In this document: piece by piece, positions 1 through 7,628 of the stretch
Layout: every line of letters starts with the position of its first letter
Numbering within the stretch: position 1 is the stretch's first letter
Assembly: GCA_049522565.1 (NCBI GenBank)
Contig: JBEKNT010000231.1
Location: 1 to 10,681, forward strand
Length of the DNA: 10,681 bases
DNA from: JASHVB01 sp049522565
GTDB lineage: Bacteria; Pseudomonadota; Alphaproteobacteria; Acetobacterales; Acetobacteraceae
Reading direction: 5' to 3'
The notes under the pieces: generated by a model
Told to the model about the DNA's origin: nothing
The model's input: only the letters and a program-made list of their open reading frames with translations
The model's database searches: none
Position numbers and translations under genes: made by a program

Positions 1-76
1 TACAGTGGTGAGGAATCATTATAACTTCCTATAGTTCCTGGCTCCCGAGGACACGCCGCTACCACGGATCGAGACC

Positions 77-1669
77 ATGAAATACTGGCGTTCTCTTCGG
101 GGGCGGCTGTCCCTGGTTTTCCTGTTGTTGTTCGCAACCATCGTTTTGCTTGGTGCCGCCAGCGTCTGGAGCCTGAGCAACTCCAACGAGGTATCGAAAG
201 ACGTCCGCGACCGCTGGCTTCCCAATACGCGATTGCTGGGGGACCTCAACAATTTCACCTCGGATTACCGAACCGCCGAAGCCGACAGCCTGTTGGCGGC
301 GAGCGAAACCGAGCTCTCCGAAACCCTCCACGATATCCGGATTCTCGATCAGGCGGTGATACGCGCGCAACAGGGGTATGAGCGCATACCGCATGACGAG
401 CGGGAATCCGAACTTTACCAGGAGTTCAGTTCGACCTGGGTTGCCTACCGGAAACTGGCTGACCAGGTCACCGCCTTATCGTCATCGGGGCACCGGGCGG
501 AAGCGGCCTCGCTGTATCGGGCACAGTCACGCACCACCTACGATGCCGCGAGCGATCTGCTGGGGCAACTCACCGACTACAACGTGGTGCGGGCCGCGCA
601 GGCCAGCGAACGTTCCGTGCGGGCCTATCAGCAGGCACGCTGGCTGATGAGCGGGGCGCTGATTGCGGCAGGACTGATGCTGGGTGTCGTCATATCCCAG
701 GTCAGGCGCTCGGTGTCACGTCCCCTTCTCGATCTGGGGCAGGCGATGCGTCAGCTCGCTGCAAACGATATCGGGGTCCGGATCGACCACATCGACCGCA
801 ACGACGAAATCGGAGAAATGGCACGCGCCGTTGTGGTGTTCCGCAGCAACGCGATCGAACTGATGCAAAGCCAGCGCGGCCTGGCGCAACAAGCGACGAT
901 GCTGGAGGAGAAGCTCGCCCACGAGCAATACGTCACCCAATTGCAGCGAAACTTTGTGTCGATGATCACGCATGAGTTTCGCACGCCTCTGACCCAGATC
1001 GACGCCCAGGCCCAGCGTTTGCTCAGCTTGAAAGATCGCCTGAGCAGTGATGACGTTGATGAGCGGGCGAGGCGAATACGGGCCGCGGTGGTACGGATCA
1101 TTCGATTGATCGATAACCTGGTTGATACCGCACGCCTAATGGACGGCGACGCGAGCCTGTTCTTCCATCCGGAGAAAATCGATCTGTGCACCGTGCTGCG
1201 GGATGCTTGCCACCTGCACCGCGAACTCTCGCCGAACGCACAAATCATGGAGTATTATGATTCATCCCCGTTGCCGCTGTATGGCGATCCCAAGCTGTTG
1301 TTCCAGACGTTCAGCAACCTTCTCTCGAATGCCATAAAATATTCGCCCGCCGATCCAAGGGTCAAAATTCATGCGAGACACACCGCGGAGATGACGACAG
1401 TCGTGGTCGAGGATCACGGACTTGGCATTCCGATGCAGGACCGGGCGCAGATCTTCACCCGATACTACCGAGGTAGCAATGTCTGCGGCCTGGTCGGCAC
1501 CGGCGTCGGGTTATTCCTGGTCGCAACGGTGGTGCATCTGCACGGCGGCGACGTGACGGTGGAGAGCAGAGAGGGCAAGGGGTCGCGGTTCACCGTCACG
1601 CTGCCCAATGGTGGGCCTCCGACTGGTACGCTCTGTCGGTCGGCGGTTCCGACGCCACCGGACGCCTAG
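77..1669 (+). CDS. Membrane sensor histidine kinase (4HB-type sensor, HAMP, HisKA, HATPase)
   Basis: 530 residues. It should autophosphorylate on His and pass the phosphate to a response regulator not present in this window. The N-terminus has a first transmembrane helix (about residues 11-32), then an extracytoplasmic segment (about 33-188) rich in helix with the WLPNTRLLGDLN style of four-helix-bundle sensors, then a second helix (about 189-209). A HAMP-like linker (about 210-262) and a coiled stretch lead to the H-box FVSMITHEFRTPL with phospho-acceptor His299. The ATPase domain shows the N-box (Asn414 and Asn418 in NLLSNAIKYSP), a G1 box with Asp446 (DHGLGIP), an F-box-like FTRYYRG and a G2 box at 474 (GTGVGL). 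All catalytic boxes look intact. The ATG at 77 is chosen because it begins the basic lead of TM1; the ribosome site is weak, and an in-frame stop lies at 32-34. The ligand is unknown. Its closeness to the ACIII operon does not prove that it regulates that operon. Confidence 0.93.
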   Translation: MKYWRSLRGRLSLVFLLLFATIVLLGAASVWSLSNSNEVSKDVRDRWLPNTRLLGDLNNFTSDYRTAEADSLLAASETELSETLHDIRILDQAVIRAQQGYERIPHDERESELYQEFSSTWVAYRKLADQVTALSSSGHRAEAASLYRAQSRTTYDAASDLLGQLTDYNVVRAAQASERSVRAYQQARWLMSGALIAAGLMLGVVISQVRRSVSRPLLDLGQAMRQLAANDIGVRIDHIDRNDEIGEMARAVVVFRSNAIELMQSQRGLAQQATMLEEKLAHEQYVTQLQRNFVSMITHEFRTPLTQIDAQAQRLLSLKDRLSSDDVDERARRIRAAVVRIIRLIDNLVDTARLMDGDASLFFHPEKIDLCTVLRDACHLHRELSPNAQIMEYYDSSPLPLYGDPKLLFQTFSNLLSNAIKYSPADPRVKIHARHTAEMTTVVVEDHGLGIPMQDRAQIFTRYYRGSNVCGLVGTGVGLFLVATVVHLHGGDVTVESREGKGSRFTVTLPNGGPPTGTLCRSAVPTPPDA

Positions 1670-1671
1670 CA

Positions 1672-2022
1672 TTAATAGTTTCTGTAAACTCTCGCAGAGG
1701 CTGATCGTGGGTAGGCCAATCCGTTTTCACCGGGCTTCTTCCCCTCTATGCCGATGATGATCAATTGAGCGAGCAAACCATCGAAGACAATGCAATCTCC
1801 GGTGCCGAGCGCTTCCATGATGAGTGAAACCCCGAGCGATGGCATAGGGTGGTCCGTGGAAACCTCCATCCTCTCGCCCCGCGCGACGAGCTGGACCCGC
1901 GGCGTCCGGGGCCGCTGCTTCTTCCGGTCAAAGTGCGCCGCCAAGACAGCGCGTTCCTCCGGTATCGGTTCGTAGGGCCTGGCCAGATCAACGCTCACCT
2001 GTGGTGCCGCTTCCTTGGTCAT
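1672..2022 (-). pseudogene. C-terminally truncated conserved protein of unknown function
   Basis: An open frame of 116 residues, ATG at 2022. The first roughly 100 residues (MTKEAAPQVSVDLARPYEPI..., then MEALGTGD and FDGLLAQL) resemble, from memory, the N-terminal half of an uncharacterised family of about 200 residues. I know that family mainly from alphaproteobacteria; it starts with a TRPYEPTPEERA-like segment and ends in a Gly/Val-rich tail. The tail is missing here. Resemblance seems to stop near position 1705 at ENGL, after which the frame reads unrelated residues to a stop at 1672, two bases beyond the kinase stop codon. This looks like a gene cut or frameshifted at its 3' end. It follows the fragment at 2067-2387 on the same strand with a 44-base gap, so the two may once have been one operon. 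No catalytic motif is visible. It could instead be a short intact gene. The family assignment is recall, not a search. Confidence 0.55.
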
Positions 2023-2066
2023 CGCGTCATCCGGGTCCGACTACAGCCACATTTTTGCCAATCGGA

Positions 2067-2387
2067 TCACCCCGGAACCGCAGGCCGCCGAAGCTCTCGC
2101 AGCCGGAAAAGCATGGCGAGCGTCCGTTCCAGCTTGCGGTCGAGATGGCCTTCGTACCGTGCAGGCACGTCCAGATCATCGGCCGCATACGCGATCCCGA
2201 GAGCCTGATCACGTATCGCGTCACGATGCTCCAGTGCGGTGATCGGTTCCTCGTGCCATTGGTCCCAATAGCGGTTGATCCAACCCTTGAGCGCGTCCGC
2301 GGTCGGCGCGTAGGTCACGCCATCGGTGGCCGCTCGGCCAGGCATTGCTGCCAGTGCGGGTTCGTAGGCATCTGCCTCGTCGGCCAC
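2067..2387 (-). pseudogene. Probable remnant of a conserved hypothetical gene
   Basis: An open frame of 106 residues that can start only at a GTG (2387). The frame stays open upstream to 2420 (reading FGQVWRARDIL before the GTG) and then meets a TGA at 2421-2423. The sequence has real-protein character: acidic, with TDGVTYAPTADAL, WINRYWDQWHEEPITALEHRDAI and a basic helical end, RKLERTLAMLFRLRELRRP. This pattern resembles uncharacterised proteins of alphaproteobacteria, by memory only. The tail of such proteins often reads LDRKLERTLAMLLRLRELR. The absence of a good start and the stop just upstream suggest loss of the 5' end, but a short intact gene cannot be excluded. It sits directly upstream of the fragment at 1672-2022 on the same strand and probably belonged to the same module. 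Function unknown. Confidence 0.5.
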
Positions 2388-2728
2388 CAGGATGTCCCGT
2401 GCGCGCCAGACCTGGCCGAATCACAGCGGTCCCCCCGGTGGTTGCGGCACGGGCAGCGCGCGGCTTTTCGCTGATCGCCACGGGTGCCGTGCTGACACTG
2501 GGTGGCAGCTGCCGCGCGGCGCCCCGACTCGTCGCTTATGTTTGTAACACTCCCCCCGCTCAGATGGACGCCTTTCGCTTCAATGCTCCGGCGTGGACTG
2601 TCATTTTCCGGACGACATCCGCGGTCAGGTTCACGTTCGCGCGCGCACGCAACCGATAAGCGCAACGGCGGTTCCGGCCCTGGGACACCGTCCGCCAGCC
2701 GCAGCATCGGGGCCGTTTGCCAATCATC
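2388..2728. other. Intergenic stretch upstream of the ACIII operon, no gene supported
   Basis: About 340 bases between the remnant module and actA. Short open frames exist on both strands (for example + strand 2345-2659 and - strand 2315-2707). Their translations are rich in Arg, Pro and Ala without a recognisable fold, and they lack a good start, so I do not call them. The stretch should contain the promoter of the operon. I found no convincing -35/-10 or sigma-54 (-24/-12) pair by eye. Inverted segments aacggc (2664-2669) and gccgtt (2712-2717) could pair just before the actA start, but this is weak evidence. Part of the stretch may be further decayed sequence from the minus-strand module. 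Confidence 0.5.
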
Positions 2729-3382
2729 ATGGCTGCCATCTTCAAGCCACGGGCAAACTTGAATGCGAAGCTCACCCTACTTGCGGCAGCCGCCCTCATG
2801 CTGGGTGGCGTCGGCTGGTGGTGGGGTTGGCCGCGTACCAACTATGTGCGTCACACAAATTGGATCGTGGAACAGGTGGTGCCGTTCAGCCATCAGCACC
2901 ACGTCAGCGGCCTGGGGCTCGACTGCCGCTTCTGCCACACCACGGTAGAGACGCAGAGCAACGCCGGTTTGCCACCCACTTACACCTGCATGACATGCCA
3001 TTCGCAAATTTGGACCAATGCCAAAATCCTGGCGCCCGTACGCGAGAGCCTGGCGAATGACACGCCGCTCGTCTGGCATCGCATCAACGACCTGCCCGAC
3101 TACGTGTATTTCAATCACGCCATTCATATCGCCAAGGGCATCGGGTGCGCGAGCTGCCACGGCGACGTGGCGCATATGCCGCTGATGTACAAGGCGAAGA
3201 GCTTGACCATGGGCTTCTGTCTCGATTGCCACAGCAATCCCGCGCCACACCTGCGGCCCCGGGACGAGGTCTTCAACACCGGCTGGCACCGCACCAAGGA
3301 CACGCCGTCCCCGTCGGCCCTGATGGCCCAGTATCATTTGCTGAACCGCAAGCTGACGGATTGCTCGATATGCCATCGGTGA
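2729..3382 (+). CDS. actA: Alternative complex III subunit ActA, pentaheme cytochrome c
   Basis: 217 residues. It carries electrons within ACIII on the periplasmic face. Five c-type heme sites CxxCH are visible, with first cysteines at residues 66 (CRFCH), 87 (CMTCH), 140 (CASCH), 164 (CLDCH) and 212 (CSICH). The last one ends one residue before the stop. An N-terminal hydrophobic helix (about 14-32, ending WWWGWP) acts as an uncleaved anchor or export signal, followed by the NYVRHTN-type segment and PFSHQHHVSGLGLDC. This layout matches the ActA family (also seen in class III multiheme cytochromes), and the length suits the five-heme type. The ATG at 2729 is preferred over an in-frame TTG at 2717 because it is the stronger start codon and gives a normal N-terminus. 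A weak ggggcc ribosome site lies at 2709-2714. It is the first gene of the operon and overlaps actB by 13 nt. Confidence 0.95.
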   Translation: MAAIFKPRANLNAKLTLLAAAALMLGGVGWWWGWPRTNYVRHTNWIVEQVVPFSHQHHVSGLGLDCRFCHTTVETQSNAGLPPTYTCMTCHSQIWTNAKILAPVRESLANDTPLVWHRINDLPDYVYFNHAIHIAKGIGCASCHGDVAHMPLMYKAKSLTMGFCLDCHSNPAPHLRPRDEVFNTGWHRTKDTPSPSALMAQYHLLNRKLTDCSICHR

Positions 3383-6255
3383 CCCGCCAATGGCGCAGCC
3401 TCGCGGAACTGGCGCGCGATCCGGCGTTCGTGGCGCGCGCCGCACGTGAATTCCCCACGCTCGCCGGTAGCCTGAACGTTCCGCACGATCGCCGGCGCGT
3501 GCTGAAGCTGATGGCCGCGGGCCTGGCTTTGGCCGGCCTCGGCGGCTGCGATGACGGTGCCCCAAGCGGCGTGCTGATCCCGCCGGTCCGTTCGTCGCGC
3601 GAGTCGGTCACCCGCGGCAGCAATCTCTATGCGACAGCGAGTGTGTTGTGCGGCTACGCGGCCGGCGTGCTGGTGCGGCATGATGCAGGCCGGCCGATCA
3701 AGGTGGCCGGCAATCCCGATCATCCCGCCAGCCTGGGTGCGACCGATGCGATCGCCCAGGCGGAGATCCTCGGCTTCTATGACCCCGATCGTGCGGCGGG
3801 GCTGATGCGCGACGGCGAGCCGCAGGACTGGCAGAGTCTGTTGACCGCCCTTGCAGCGCAGCGGGCCAGCTGGACAAAGACCGGCGGCGCGGGATTGCGC
3901 GTGCTGACCGGCAGCGTGACGTCGCCGACGATGGCGCGGCAGTTCGTCGCGTTGCAGCAGCTTTATCCGGAAATGCGTTGGCATCAGTGGGAGCCGGTGT
4001 CGCGCGACGCAGTACGAGCCGGTGCGCAGTTGGCATTCGGCCGGTCACTGGAGATCGTGCCGAAGCTCGATGTCGCGGACGTGATCCTGGCGTTGGACAG
4101 CGACCTGCTGGATGCCGCGCCCGGGCATGTGCGTCTGGCGCACGACTTTGCGACGCGACGCAATCCGACGCGCGGCCCCATGAGCCGCGTCTATGCCGTG
4201 GAGCCGACGCCCACGCTGATCGGTCTGGCGGCCGACCACCGCTTCGTTGCGGGACCGGGCGATATGCATCGCACCGTCGTGGCACTCCGCGATGCGCTGC
4301 TTCATGGCGCCGCGCCGGCCGATGGTCCGCCATGGGTCGGCGAGGTCGTCGCCGATCTGCGGGCCCATCGTGGGCGGGCCTTCGTGCATGCCGGACCGCA
4401 GCTTCCCGCGGAGACCCACGCCCTGGTCCATGCGCTGAACGACGTGCTTGGCGGGCGTGGCACCACCTACAGTTTGATCGATGCGGTGGAGGTAGCGCCA
4501 ACCAACCAGGCACAATCACTGCATGACCTGGTGGCCGACATGCAGGCCGGCCGTGTGCAAAGCCTGGTGATCATCGACAGCAATCCCGCCTTCACCGCGC
4601 CGGGTTCCCTGGGCTTCGCCGATGCCCTGCGGCGCGTGCCATTCTCCCTGGCGCTCACCGTGGAGTCGAACGAGACCAGCCAGCGCACCCGCTGGTCGCT
4701 GCCGCAGGCGCATCCCTATGAAGCATGGAGCGACGCGCGCGCCTTCGACGGCACGGCAACAATCCTGCAGCCGCAGGCGCAGCCGCTCTATGACGGCGTC
4801 GCCCCGCATCATTTGCTCGCGCTGCTGGCGGCGCCGCAGGCCGCCGCGGCGCTCGACCTGGTGCGGCAGACCTGGCAGCCAACGTTTACGGGAAATGCCG
4901 ACCGGCAGTGGCACGATGCGCTCGCCGGCGGGATCGTTCCCAACACCGCCGCGCCGCCGACCGACGCAAAACTGCTTCCGGCCGCAGGGCAGGCCACGCC
5001 TCCGCCGCCCGCTGACAATCCCGTGACGCTGTTGTTCCGTCCCGATCCGCATCTCTGGGATGGGCGCTTCGCCAACAACGCGTGGCTGCAGGAACTGCCG
5101 CGCCCGCTGACCAAGCTTACCTGGGACAATCCGCTGCTGATCTCGCCGCAGCAGGCGCATGCGATGGATGTGCGGAACGGCGACCGCGTGGAACTGCGGG
5201 TCGGTGACACCACCCTGACTGTGCCCGCCTGGATCATGCCGGGCCAGGCTTCCGACTGCGCCGTCGTGTCGTTCGGTTTCGGCCGCACCGTGGTCGGCAC
5301 CGTGGGGCAACACACCGGCTGGAACGTCTATCCACTGACCGGCCGCAGCGAACCTCCGGCCCTGCGCAAAGGCCAGGGCCGCGAGGAACTCGCCTGCGCG
5401 GAACATCACAATCCGATCTTTTCGCACGATGAGGACTTTGCCCGTCACGGCACCCTGGCGGCGTTTACCGCCGATCCGCATTTCCTTGCCGACCACAAGC
5501 CGACACCTGCGCTGTATCGCACGAAGCCGCCCGGCCCCGCCGAATGGGGCATGAGTATCGACCAGAACGCCTGCATCGGCTGCAACGCCTGCGTCGTCGC
5601 CTGCATGTCGGAAAACAACATACCCGTTGTCGGCAAGCAGGCGGTGATCCGCGAGCGCGAGATGCATTGGTTGCGCATCGACCGCTACTATGAGGGCGAC
5701 ATCGCCGACCCCACGACACTGTTCCAGCCGGTCCTGTGCATGCACTGCGAACAGGCGCCTTGTGAAATCGTGTGCCCGGTGGGCGCAACGGTACATGATT
5801 CCGAAGGCCTCAACGTGATGGTCTACAACCGCTGCGTCGGCACGCGGTTTTGTTCCAACAACTGTCCGTACAAAGTACGCCGCTTCAACTACTACGAATT
5901 CGCCGCGCAGGAGCATCGCCCGGCGGCGGCGCGCAATCCCGACGTCACCGTCCGCGCCCGGGGCGTAATGGAAAAATGCACGTTCTGCCTGCAACGCATC
6001 GCCGCTGCACGCATCGCCGCCGACATGGAGAACCGGCCGATCGGCGGCAATGAGGTTCGCACCGCCTGCCAGAATGCCTGCCCGACCCAGGCCTTCACCT
6101 TCGGCAACATGGCGCAGCCTGACGCCGAGGTGCTGAACCGCAAGCGCAGCCCGCTGACCTACGCATTGCTCTCTGACCAAAACACCCAGCCTCGCGTCAC
6201 CTACGAAGCCAAGATCACCAATCCCAACAAGGCGATCGGCCGGGAGGGGGCATGA
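3370..6255 (+). CDS. actB: Alternative complex III subunit ActB, molybdopterin-oxidoreductase-like plus Fe-S fusion
   Basis: 961 residues, peripheral on the periplasmic side, wiring the quinol site to the hemes. Residues 1-60 contain WRSLAELARDPAF, then a Tat-like DRRRVLKLMAAG stretch and a lipobox LGGC, so Cys60 is probably the lipid anchor. Residues about 75-720 resemble the molybdopterin oxidoreductase fold (GRPIKVAGNPDHPASLGATD, ..YDPDRA) but lack the N-terminal Fe-S cysteine motif, as expected for ActB, which carries no Mo cofactor. The C-terminal ferredoxin-like part has Cys735/738/741/745, Cys790/793/798/802, Cys822/828/832, Cys870/873 and Cys900/904. That is 15 cysteines, exactly enough for three [4Fe-4S] and one [3Fe-4S] cluster. 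The frame is open further upstream (to 3145), but that part is a shadow of actA. The ATG at 3370 gives the family N-terminus. Stop overlaps the actC ATG. Confidence 0.96.
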   Translation: MPSVTRQWRSLAELARDPAFVARAAREFPTLAGSLNVPHDRRRVLKLMAAGLALAGLGGCDDGAPSGVLIPPVRSSRESVTRGSNLYATASVLCGYAAGVLVRHDAGRPIKVAGNPDHPASLGATDAIAQAEILGFYDPDRAAGLMRDGEPQDWQSLLTALAAQRASWTKTGGAGLRVLTGSVTSPTMARQFVALQQLYPEMRWHQWEPVSRDAVRAGAQLAFGRSLEIVPKLDVADVILALDSDLLDAAPGHVRLAHDFATRRNPTRGPMSRVYAVEPTPTLIGLAADHRFVAGPGDMHRTVVALRDALLHGAAPADGPPWVGEVVADLRAHRGRAFVHAGPQLPAETHALVHALNDVLGGRGTTYSLIDAVEVAPTNQAQSLHDLVADMQAGRVQSLVIIDSNPAFTAPGSLGFADALRRVPFSLALTVESNETSQRTRWSLPQAHPYEAWSDARAFDGTATILQPQAQPLYDGVAPHHLLALLAAPQAAAALDLVRQTWQPTFTGNADRQWHDALAGGIVPNTAAPPTDAKLLPAAGQATPPPPADNPVTLLFRPDPHLWDGRFANNAWLQELPRPLTKLTWDNPLLISPQQAHAMDVRNGDRVELRVGDTTLTVPAWIMPGQASDCAVVSFGFGRTVVGTVGQHTGWNVYPLTGRSEPPALRKGQGREELACAEHHNPIFSHDEDFARHGTLAAFTADPHFLADHKPTPALYRTKPPGPAEWGMSIDQNACIGCNACVVACMSENNIPVVGKQAVIREREMHWLRIDRYYEGDIADPTTLFQPVLCMHCEQAPCEIVCPVGATVHDSEGLNVMVYNRCVGTRFCSNNCPYKVRRFNYYEFAAQEHRPAAARNPDVTVRARGVMEKCTFCLQRIAAARIAADMENRPIGGNEVRTACQNACPTQAFTFGNMAQPDAEVLNRKRSPLTYALLSDQNTQPRVTYEAKITNPNKAIGREGA

Positions 6256-7628
6256 GCGACATTCCCATCCCGAGCGCGTTGGATCCGGTGATCCTGCCGG
6301 GCAGCAACAACCAGGACCTGACCGACCATGTTTGCGGGATACCGTTGCGGCACCAGGCGTTCTTCTGGTGGTGGATTGCCATCACGCCGTTCGCCCTGCT
6401 GACCGCCGTGCTGGTCGGCAGCATCCTGTATCTGTTCTATGCCGGTGTCGGCATCTGGGGCATCGGCTGGCCCGTGGTGTGGGGCTTCGCGATCATCAAC
6501 TACGTTTGGTGGATCGCCATCGCCAGCGGCGGCACGTTCATCTCGGCGTTGTTCTATCTCACCCGATCCGACTGGCGCAGCTCGATCAACCGCATCGCCG
6601 AGTCGATGACGCTGTTCGGCGCCGCCTGTGCCGGCATCTATCCCATCCTGCATCTTGGCCGGCCATGGTTCTTCTATTGGCTGTTTCCCTATCCCGGCAC
6701 GATGCACACCTGGCCGCAATTCCGCAGTCCGTTACTGTGGGATTTCTTCGCCATCCTCACCTATGTCACTGCGTCGGCGCTGTTCTGGTACCTCGGCCTG
6801 CTGCCGGACCTGGCAACGATGCGCGATCATGCACGCACGCGGGCGAAGCGGGTGTTCTATGGCGCATTGGCCATGGGCTTCCGCGGCTCGTCGTCGCAAT
6901 GGCGCCACTTCCAGGCCACCTACGCCGTGCTCGCCGCCATCATGGCACCGCTGGTGTGTTCTGTACACAGCATCGTCGGGCTGGATTTCGCCGGCGCCGC
7001 GACTGTGGGATGGAATTCAACGCAGTTCCCGCCGTTCTTCATTTTCGGTGCCTTCCTCTCCGGCTTTGCCGCCGTGCTGATCCTGGTCATCCCGCTGCGC
7101 CGGCTGCTGCGCCTGGAACGCTACATCACCGGCCGTCACATCGACGTGCTGTGCCGGCTGATGCTCACGAGCAGTCTGTTCGTCGGCTACGCCTATATCA
7201 TGGATGCCTTTCAGGCATTCTACGGCGACGATCACGCGGAACGCGTCGAGTTCATCGAGAAAGTCTCGGGCTACTATGCCGGACTCTACTGGGCGACCAT
7301 CATCTTCAACGTCTCGTTGCCGCAGCTTCTGTGGTTCTGCGCCGTGCGTATGCGCCAGATCGCCGTGCTGCTGATTTCCTTCGGCATCATCATCGGCATG
7401 TGGTGCGAGCGCTTCACCATCGTGGTGGTCAGCCTGCACCGCTCGCAGCTTCCGTCGTCCTGGGGCGTCTTCCACGCCACGATCTGGGACTGGCTGACGA
7501 TGGCCGGCACCGTCGGGCTGTTCTTCACCGGCATCCTGATCGTGGTCCGCCTGATCCCAATCATCTCCATGTTCGAGATGCGCGAATTGGTCGCGCCGCG
7601 CCGTATCTTCAAGGCGGGCTCGCCATGA
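6252..7628 (+). CDS. actC: Alternative complex III subunit ActC, NrfD-like quinol-binding membrane protein
   Basis: 458 residues, integral membrane protein of the NrfD/PsrC family with about ten hydrophobic helices. It is expected to hold the main quinol oxidation site and contact the [3Fe-4S] cluster of ActB. After a soluble lead (residues 1-35) come HQAFFWWWIAITPFALLT, a Gly-Thr segment (ASGGTFISALFYLTRSDWR), HLGRPWFFYWLFPYP with His134, and LLWDFFAI with Asp164. A His/Asp pair at this spacing is the proposed quinol and proton site in solved ACIII structures (recalled, not checked). Late helices include SGYYAGLYWATIIFNV and GMWCERFTIVVVSLHR, also family hallmarks. The length is normal. A strong purine run GGGAGG (6242-6247) precedes the ATG, which overlaps the actB stop as ATGA. 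The stop again overlaps the next start. Confidence 0.96.
   Translation: MSDIPIPSALDPVILPGSNNQDLTDHVCGIPLRHQAFFWWWIAITPFALLTAVLVGSILYLFYAGVGIWGIGWPVVWGFAIINYVWWIAIASGGTFISALFYLTRSDWRSSINRIAESMTLFGAACAGIYPILHLGRPWFFYWLFPYPGTMHTWPQFRSPLLWDFFAILTYVTASALFWYLGLLPDLATMRDHARTRAKRVFYGALAMGFRGSSSQWRHFQATYAVLAAIMAPLVCSVHSIVGLDFAGAATVGWNSTQFPPFFIFGAFLSGFAAVLILVIPLRRLLRLERYITGRHIDVLCRLMLTSSLFVGYAYIMDAFQAFYGDDHAERVEFIEKVSGYYAGLYWATIIFNVSLPQLLWFCAVRMRQIAVLLISFGIIIGMWCERFTIVVVSLHRSQLPSSWGVFHATIWDWLTMAGTVGLFFTGILIVVRLIPIISMFEMRELVAPRRIFKAGSP

Noticed and set aside
1..76. TATAGT (30-35) as a -10 box for the kinase gene
   Set aside because: No acceptable -35 box lies at the right distance, and the match is likely by chance.
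1677..1690. Hairpin agttt-ctgt-aaact just after the kinase stop as a terminator
   Set aside because: The stem is only five AT-rich pairs and no T-run follows, so it is too weak for a Rho-independent terminator.
2345..2659. Plus-strand 104-codon frame in the leader of the ACIII operon
   Set aside because: It overlaps the minus-strand remnant, has no ribosome site and a low-complexity Arg/Pro/Ala start, and I recognise no family in it.
3145..3369. In-frame extension of actB upstream to 3145
   Set aside because: The extra 75 residues are an alternate-frame reading of actA heme codons, rich in Arg and Pro, with no ribosome site. The family N-terminus begins at 3370.
2777..3565. 262-codon minus-strand open frame across actA
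   Set aside because: It is a shadow of a gene with five clear heme motifs. No family features are seen in it.
4516..6180. 554-codon open frame on the minus strand opposite actB
   Set aside because: It mirrors the high-GC codon bias of actB. The translation is Arg, Gly and Ala rich with no fold signature, and actB is certain on the other strand.
6332..7624. Upstream extension of the actD frame across actC
   Set aside because: It reads His and Arg rich nonsense over actC. The ActD N-terminus starts at the ATGA overlap at 7625.
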